Source: Lampris incognitus (lineage: Eukaryota > Chordata > Actinopteri > Lampriformes > Lampridae). From it: a stretch of DNA of 64,000 bases. Under the pieces are notes generated by a model. That model saw nothing but the letters and a program-made list of their open reading frames with translations. It was not told the origin of the DNA and did not search any database. The stretch is taken from assembly GCF_029633865.1 (NCBI RefSeq), contig NC_079212.1, positions 150,165,599 through 150,229,598 on the forward strand. Direction: 5' to 3'. Made by a program: the position numbers and the translations under genes. Shown piece after piece: positions 58,414 through 64,000 of the stretch (within the stretch, counting starts at the first letter, position 1; the number at the start of each line of letters is the position of its first letter).

Positions 58414-60311
58414 ATGACCATACCGCTAAAGAAAATTGACGTCCGAAAGCTTGAAGATCTCAGCGTAAGAAAAAGCTTCCGGAATAAGGTCACAGAAGTC
58501 CTGAAGGATGTTGCCCTCATCAAAAACAACCCCATATCAAACTGGATAAACCTAAAAACGACCCTCCGTGCCCTAGCTGAAACCGAAATTGGTATTCTGA
58601 AAAGACATCACCAGGATTGGTTTGATAAGAACAACCAGGAAATTTTCAACCTGATTAGCACAAAGAATCGAGCTCGTCTCTCCTGGGAGAAAGATAGCAC
58701 CTCCAAGACGAAAAAAGAGCACTACAAGAAACTGAAGTCAAACACCCAAGCTCAGCTCCGCTCCATGAAGGATGCTTTGTGGCAAAGTAAAGCCCTTGAG
58801 ATCCAGGGCTACGCAGACCAGAACCAACTCTATGGCTTTTTCTCTGCTAGCCGTGCCATCTACAGGCCCATCAAGACCGCACCAACACCAATGAAAGCAG
58901 AGGACAATGTAACAATTCTGAGGGATGACGTAACCACCAGTCAACGATGGAAACAGCACTTCCACCAGCTCCTCTGCAAACCATCACGAGCGTCTCCGGA
59001 CTGCCTTGATGGCTTACCTACTCTGCCACAAAAACCGTGGATGTCTGCACCTTCTTCCACCAAGGAGCGTCAAACAGCGATCGCTCAGATGCACAACAAC
59101 AAAGCGGCTGGCCCCGACGGAATCCCTGCAGAACTGTACAAGTATGGAGGACTACCTCTTCAGAAGCGACTGTACGAAATCATCCTGCAGATCTGGGAAA
59201 CCCAGACCGCCCCAGCTGATTTCAGAGATGCAAACATCATTACCATTTTCAAAAAAGGGGACCGACGATTGTGCAGCAATTACAGAGGAATTTCCCTCCT
59301 CTCAACAGCTGGGAAAATCCTGTCGTGGATCCTTCTGAATTGTCTCACCACCCTGGCTGAAGAAGTTCTCCCTGAATCCCAAAGCGGTTTTCGATCCCAC
59401 AGAGGGACCACCGATATGATCTTTGCGACACGACAGCTCATAGAGAAAGCAAGAGAACAACAGAAGACAATGTTTTTCATCTTTTTCGACCTTGAGAAAG
59501 CATTTGATTGTCTTCTGAGAGCCACTTTGTGGAATGTGCTATCCAAATCTGGATGCCCTGACCACTTCATCCAGATGATTCGCAACCTCCATGATGACAT
59601 GAAAGCCTGTGACTGTTTCTGTGGAACCCTTTCTGAGCCTTTCCCCATGGATTGTGGAGTAAAGCAAGGCTGTGTTCTAGCGCCTACGTTATTTTCCTTA
59701 TACCTGGCTGCTCTCTTGCAGAAGACAGATCGGTCACATGACGGTAAGTCAACATCCGTTACTGCTTCAAAGGCAGCCTGTTCAATCTCCAGCGCTTGAA
59801 GTCTAAGAACAAGACATCCACCAACGTCATCATCGAGCTTCAATATGCCGATGATAATTCTGCTCCTGCCATGACTCCAGAAGGCCTTCAGTCCATCACC
59901 AACTCCATTGTTCAGGCCTATGAAACTTCTGGCTTTTCTGTGAACATCAAGAAAACCAAAACGCTTGTTGTTGTGCCTCAGGATACCCCAGGAGTTCCGC
60001 TTCAAATCACCATCCATGGCCAACCGATAGAACAAGTTCAATCCTTTCAGTACCTTGGAAGTATCCTCGAAGAAACATGCAGTCTAGAACCGGATATCAC
60101 CAACAGACTGAAAGCTGCCCACACTGCCTTTGGCCAACTTTCTCACCGTGTTTTCTATGATTGTGATCTCAAGACATCAACCAAAATCATGGTTTACCGT
60201 GCAGTGATTCTTTCAACCCTCCTGTATGGTTGTGAACCCTGGACCCTCTACAAATACCAAATCCATAAACTAGAACGCTTCCACCAGCCAAAAAAGAGAA
60301 GTATTCTGTGA
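58414..60311 (+). pseudogene. LINE reverse transcriptase
   Basis: The frame 58414-59799 has KAAGPDGIPAELYKYGG, NIITIFKKGDRRLCSNYRGI, LPESQSGFRSHRGTTDMIF, FFDLEKAFDCLLR and GVKQGCVLAPTLFSLYLAAL. After a frameshift near 59740 the frame 59796-60311 has LQYADDNSAPA (catalytic Asp pair), GFSVNIKKTKTLVV, FQYLGSILEE and AVILSTLLYGCEPW. Both catalytic regions are present but in different frames. Confidence 0.92.
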
Positions 60312-60398
60312 ATTTCTTGGCAAGAATGGGTCACCAACAATCAAGTTCTAGAAAGAGCCGATCTCCTTTCCATCGAGACGACAATTGAACAGCACCAG

Positions 60399-60760
60399 TT
60401 GCAGTGGCTTGGCCACATCCAGAGGATGCCAAACGACAGACTCCCGAAACAAATTTTATATTTCGAACTGACTGAAGGCCAAAGAAAACGCTACAAGGAC
60501 TGTAACAAGGGAACGCTGATCACCTTCAACATCGACCCTAAGAACTGGGAAATTGAAAGCACTGGAGCGCTGCCTGCCTGGCTGGTTCCATCAAGGCTGA
60601 AACAGGCAAATTAACTTATGCGGAAGAAAAGCGCTGCTGCCGAAAAATCCACCAAGAACAGAGAGTCGCAGTAATGGGTCCACCCCCTACTATCCCCTGT
60701 CCACACTGTTCCAGCCTCTTCTATTCTCACCTTGGACTGTCAAGCCATCTTCATTTTAAG
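60399..60760 (+). pseudogene. LINE C-terminal tail
   Basis: LQWLGHIQRMPNDRLPKQIL is the usual post-reverse-transcriptase block. It is followed after further breaks by a C-X2-C...H-type zinc finger near 60700-60755. Confidence 0.75.
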
Positions 60761-60812
60761 CTAACACCTTGATCTCTTGGAATGGATCCTCGGACACGAG
60801 GGACGCCAGTGA

Positions 60813-61461
60813 TGTATGTAAGGTACTTTTCAAAGAGGAGTAGAGGAATGAAAACACCAATACACCTATTACATTTTACTCAACGGCCGGCATTTATTTT
60901 ACTGTAACATTAAACACAAAATAGAAAATGAAAAAAAAAAACCTTTCAGAGCTCTGACGAAATAGCCCCCGAAAAAATAAAAGTAAACAATGTTCAACAG
61001 TTCCGGTTGCTGACCAGATGTTCCTCTTCACGCCCTCTGTTCGTCTGTCGCGGGTCCGTTGGCGATTTGTTCAATGGACTGTCCCAAATCATCTCAAGAA
61101 AAAAACCAACCGGAGAAAAGAAAACAATTCTCGAAAATCCCCGTCAGAATTTCAACCCCGTTCTGTTTGTTACTTGCTTAGAGGTGGGTTCTGTGGAGAA
61201 AACCCTCTATTTCTTTAATTCAATTTTTTCTTTGAGCTCGCGTTTCAACTTCATCTTACTACTCCCTGCTGTTTTCCGACTTCGCTCCTCCTCTCCCTGA
61301 GAAACGTTGCAGTAGGTTTCACTAGCTGCAGCACCACTACTGCCCTCTGCTGGACTAAAATAATATGCAGGTGAAACATATAATTAAAATATACCTAGAA
61401 ATGGGAAATTAGACTGTAAATAACCTAACCCTGCTTGTAGGTTATTTCTGAGTGGGTTACA
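60813..61461 (-). repeat. LTR of the minus-strand gypsy relic
   Basis: Read on the minus strand it starts TGTAACCCACTCAGAAATAA at 61461, right after a G-run polypurine tract (TTAAGGGGGGGGGA, 61462-61475). It appears to end CTTACATACA near 60813. The left boundary is approximate. The other LTR is not in the window. Confidence 0.65.
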
Positions 61462-61475
61462 TCCCCCCCCCTTAA

Positions 61476-63345
61476 TCTGCATGCATCCTTACATGTTGCA
61501 CCCTACACTACCTCAGATGTTAAAGGTGTTAAATGACATATGTAAGGTACAGAATCAAAGGTAAGAGTTTGGGAGAAAGCTTGGTCTAACCCAATTAAAA
61601 TTGAGTGCATAACAGTGATTAATGGGTTCCCTAAAGTTGGGTAGGTCAGCTTTTTTGGAGCTGTTTTATCCCTGGATGACCTTCTTAATGGCAACTCAAC
61701 CTCAGGAGCAACTTCAGTCTTCTCTGACTCTATTTGTTCTTTTACATTTCCCCTTTCCTCGGTCATCTCCATGGCTCAATTTTTGGGGCTACAAAGCTCA
61801 CTTAGGTCTGTGGCAGGAACATTAGGAAGGCTTTCCTCAGCTCTTAGAATGTCAGGTACCGATGAGTGTTGAACTTGACTTGCCTTGCTGTTTCCATCAT
61901 GTCCAATATTCTCAGGTTGGAACACTGGAGCTTCAGGGTTGAGTGTAGACACATCAAAGCTCGTGTTGGCTTCCTGACTCTCAGGGACAAACTCGTATTC
62001 CATCTGAGCATCCTTGTCATCTAAACCTTCAGTGTGAGACTTTTCCTCAAGTCTGGTTCCCTCTCGTAAAATCCCATTGTCCTGTTCAGCATCAGCTTGG
62101 GTGATTTCTGTTTCAGTCAATGGCTGGTCATAAAGGGAGTAATGCTCAACGTCATCCTCCATTTCAAACACATCCCCTTCATCTTCACCTCCATCCGCAC
62201 CAGTAAGTTGTGAGTTATTAGGTTCCTTTCTGGACTTTAACTTTTGGGGATATGCTTCTGTGATGGTGGATGGGAGAAATCCACACGGCAAAAGCAGGTC
62301 TCTGTGTAAGACTCTTTCAGGTCCACTTGTGTGTTCTGGCACAATGACATAGACAGGGGAGTCTTGGATCTGTTTAACAACTTTGAATATGGTTTCACTC
62401 CATCGATCAGCGATTTTATGCTTCCCTCTGATGCTGACATTCCGCACAAGGACTCTGTCTCCAGCTACCAGTGTAGACTCTCTTACTTTGCCATCAAACC
62501 TCCGCTTGTTCTGTAAAGCATTCTTCAGACTGTGTTCAGTAGCTAGCCGATAGCTTTCCATTAGACTCTGTCAATTCCTTGACATATTCAGAGTGGGACA
62601 GTTTACTACTTCCCTCTGGGTTCAGTCCAAAAGCTATGTCGACTGGAAGTCTCGGTTGCTGACCAAACATCAGCTGATAGGGGGAATAGCCTGTGGTATC
62701 ATTTTTAGTGCAATTATATGCATGGACAAGGGGCTGCACAAACTCTCTCCACCTTACTTTGTCTCCCTCTTCCAAGTGTTCCCAGCATTTCAAGGAGTGT
62801 TCTGTTGAATCGGTCCACTGGATTTCCACATGGGTGGTAAGGCGTTTTCCTCGTCTTTTTTATGCCAAGTAGCGTACACAGGTCTTTGATCAGGGCTGAT
62901 TAGAAGTTGCGACCTTGGTCGCTGTGCAACCGCTCAGGGAACCCATAATGAATGAAAAAAATATTCCATAAAGCTTTTGCCACCGTTCTTGCCTTTGATC
63001 GGCTGTTGGTACCACCACTGCATATTTAGTAAAGCGGTCCGTTATGACCAAGATGTTCTTTGTTCCTTTTCCATTTGGCTCCAGTGAAAGATAGTCCATA
63101 CAGACCAACTCCAAAGGACGGCTGGTCTTTATATTCACCAGGGGAGCGCTTCTTTCTGCTCATGCCTTTCTCTGTATACACCTCTCGCAAGTCCTGATTT
63201 TTTCACCCACATCCATGGCCATTCTGGGCCAATAAAACCGGGCACGAACCAATGAGCATGTGAGACGTGCTTTTCTGCCTCTCTGTTTTTTTGTGACAAA
63301 TTTCCTTTATAAATAGTTTTTTTAACAGCATTTCTGGACACTGGG
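61476..63345 (-). pseudogene. Ty3/gypsy integrase and C-terminal pol relic
   Basis: Minus strand, right to left: SLVRARFYWPRMAMDV and a CERC zinc-domain remnant (63130-63260), RPLELVCMDYLSLEP (first Asp) and ILVITDRFTKYAVVVPTADQ (62980-63130), a frameshifted middle, then VQPLVHAYNCTKNDTTGYSP and YQLMFGQQPRLPVD (62536-62829). After another break come VAGDRVLVRNVS, KIADRWSETIFKVVKQ and a long acidic tail ending in RRSSRDKTAPKKLTYP (61503-62561). The reverse transcriptase and upstream parts are missing beyond 63345. Confidence 0.85.
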
Positions 63346-64000
63346 CATCTTACTTTTGTTCATTAACTGGTTTGAATTACTTCTTTGTACTCTAAATCGG
63401 CAGTTTCTTCCGCTAAACAGAAAGTTGATTCCACGTGTACAGGCCGCAGCAAAATTTCTCACTCAACTGAACCACCGCCACCTCCAGATGTAGCTGCTAA
63501 TGTGGCTAACACGTCTGATCTACGGGCCCTACAGTCCATGCTGGACTCATTGAAGGAGGACATATGTGGTAGAATTGACTCTTTGACGACTAAGTTAAGA
63601 GCCAAAATTCAGTCGGTACGCATGGAGTTGAAGAGTGCTACTGAATCATTGCTGCAGCAAATAAATGACCACGGGCAAACTATTCACGAGTTGGAGCGTG
63701 CGTTGAGCGACCGCAGCGACCAGCTCTCCTCACTCGAATCCACTGTTAATGTGCTCAAGGCACAAGTGAAATCACTGACAGACAAATGTGAAGATTTGAG
63801 GGGAGGTCGAGGAGAAACAACCTTTGATTGATGGGACTCCCAGGGGTTTGGAGGGATCGGGTCCGACGGAATTCATTGGCCGGCTAATGAAAGACTTGCT
63901 AAGCCTGGATGAGGAGCCTCTACTCGACAGAGCTCATCGCACCTTAAGGGGTTAAGGGGGGGACACCTCGTCCGTTTATCATCAGGGTCCATTTCTTCCA
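63346..64000 (+). mobile_element. LINE-1 type retrotransposon, ORF1 (runs off window)
   Basis: The frame 63385-63831 lacks an ATG at its conserved start (TTG there). It encodes KSAVSSAKQKV, a Ser/Pro-rich segment and then a heptad-type coiled coil (LRALQSMLDSLKEDI through LSSLESTVNVLKAQVKSLTD), as in L1 ORF1p trimers. A frame change at about 63800 leads to NNLRLMGLPEGLEGSG and LLDRAHRTL, the start of the ORF1p RNA-binding domain. The rest lies beyond the window. Confidence 0.82.

Larger units (their letters stand above)
57100..60812 (+). mobile_element. Non-LTR retrotransposon, near full length, degraded
   Basis: In order: a possible ORF1 remnant (57180-57420), AP-endonuclease, reverse transcriptase, C-terminal tail with a zinc finger (CPHCSSLFYSHLGLSSHLHF near 60700-60755), and a short 3' end near 60812. 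The element carries several TGA stops where CGA is expected and several frameshifts. The clade is not assigned; the protein blocks resemble RTE/jockey-group elements. Confidence 0.85.

Noticed and set aside
55183-64000. Search for mkrn2 exon 5 (third C3H finger, CPYA-type start)
   Set aside because: No matching sequence was seen on the plus strand in this stretch; the exon presumably lies beyond the window.

Overview
The window looks like chromosomal DNA of a ray-finned (teleost-type) fish. The evidence is spliced vertebrate genes (mkrn2 and mkrn2os) embedded in transposons typical of fish: a Tc1 element, Ty3/gypsy and Ty1/copia LTR elements, several LINE clades, Penelope-like elements, hAT-type elements and tRNA-derived SINEs. 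There are no bacterial operons, CRISPR arrays or rRNA genes. The species cannot be told from the sequence.

Host genes. The one intact gene system is a head-to-head pair. mkrn2os (minus strand, four coding exons, 26446-30154) and mkrn2 (plus strand, coding exons at 30426-30451, 37185-37313, 54194-54318 and 55030-55182, continuing past the window) have start codons only about 270 bp apart, separated by a CpG-rich shared promoter. Splice phases are consistent at every junction. In mkrn2 the exon 2/exon 3 splice completes the second C3H zinc finger. A separate first exon of a second mkrn2os-like gene lies at 5138-5340 (minus); its other exons are not visible and may lie left of the window.

Layout. 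1-2334: LINE pieces in inverted arrangement, then a hAT relic. 2797-5137: 32-bp minisatellite and (GT)n beside the orphan mkrn2os-like exon. 5911-8820: microsatellite carrying a Tc1 element, then LINE and BED/hAT-like relics. 9113-12311: minus-strand Ty1/copia relic split by a 1561-bp solo-LTR-like insertion. 12360-12545: Penelope 3' tail. 12876-25953: large 40-bp minisatellite interrupted by a tRNA-SINE and a complete gypsy element (13165-17984). 26025-30154: mkrn2os with a 25-bp minisatellite in its second intron. 30155-55182: mkrn2, with introns filled by 52-bp, 31-bp, 79-bp, 40-bp, 20-bp, 54-bp, 36-bp and 45-bp tandem arrays plus SINEs, RTE-like and Penelope relics. 57100-60812: degraded LINE. 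60813-63345: minus-strand gypsy relic. 63346-64000: LINE-1 ORF1 start.

About half the window (roughly 31 kb by my addition) is tandem repeat, made of at least twelve unrelated unit families. Several arrays lie within tens of bases of splice sites, and the 31-bp array runs directly into the mkrn2 exon 2 acceptor. Very long open frames over the arrays (up to 1879 codons) are explained by stop-free repeat units and are not annotated as genes. I did not find a clearly new enzymatic system. The most distinctive feature is the minisatellite-saturated mkrn2/mkrn2os locus.
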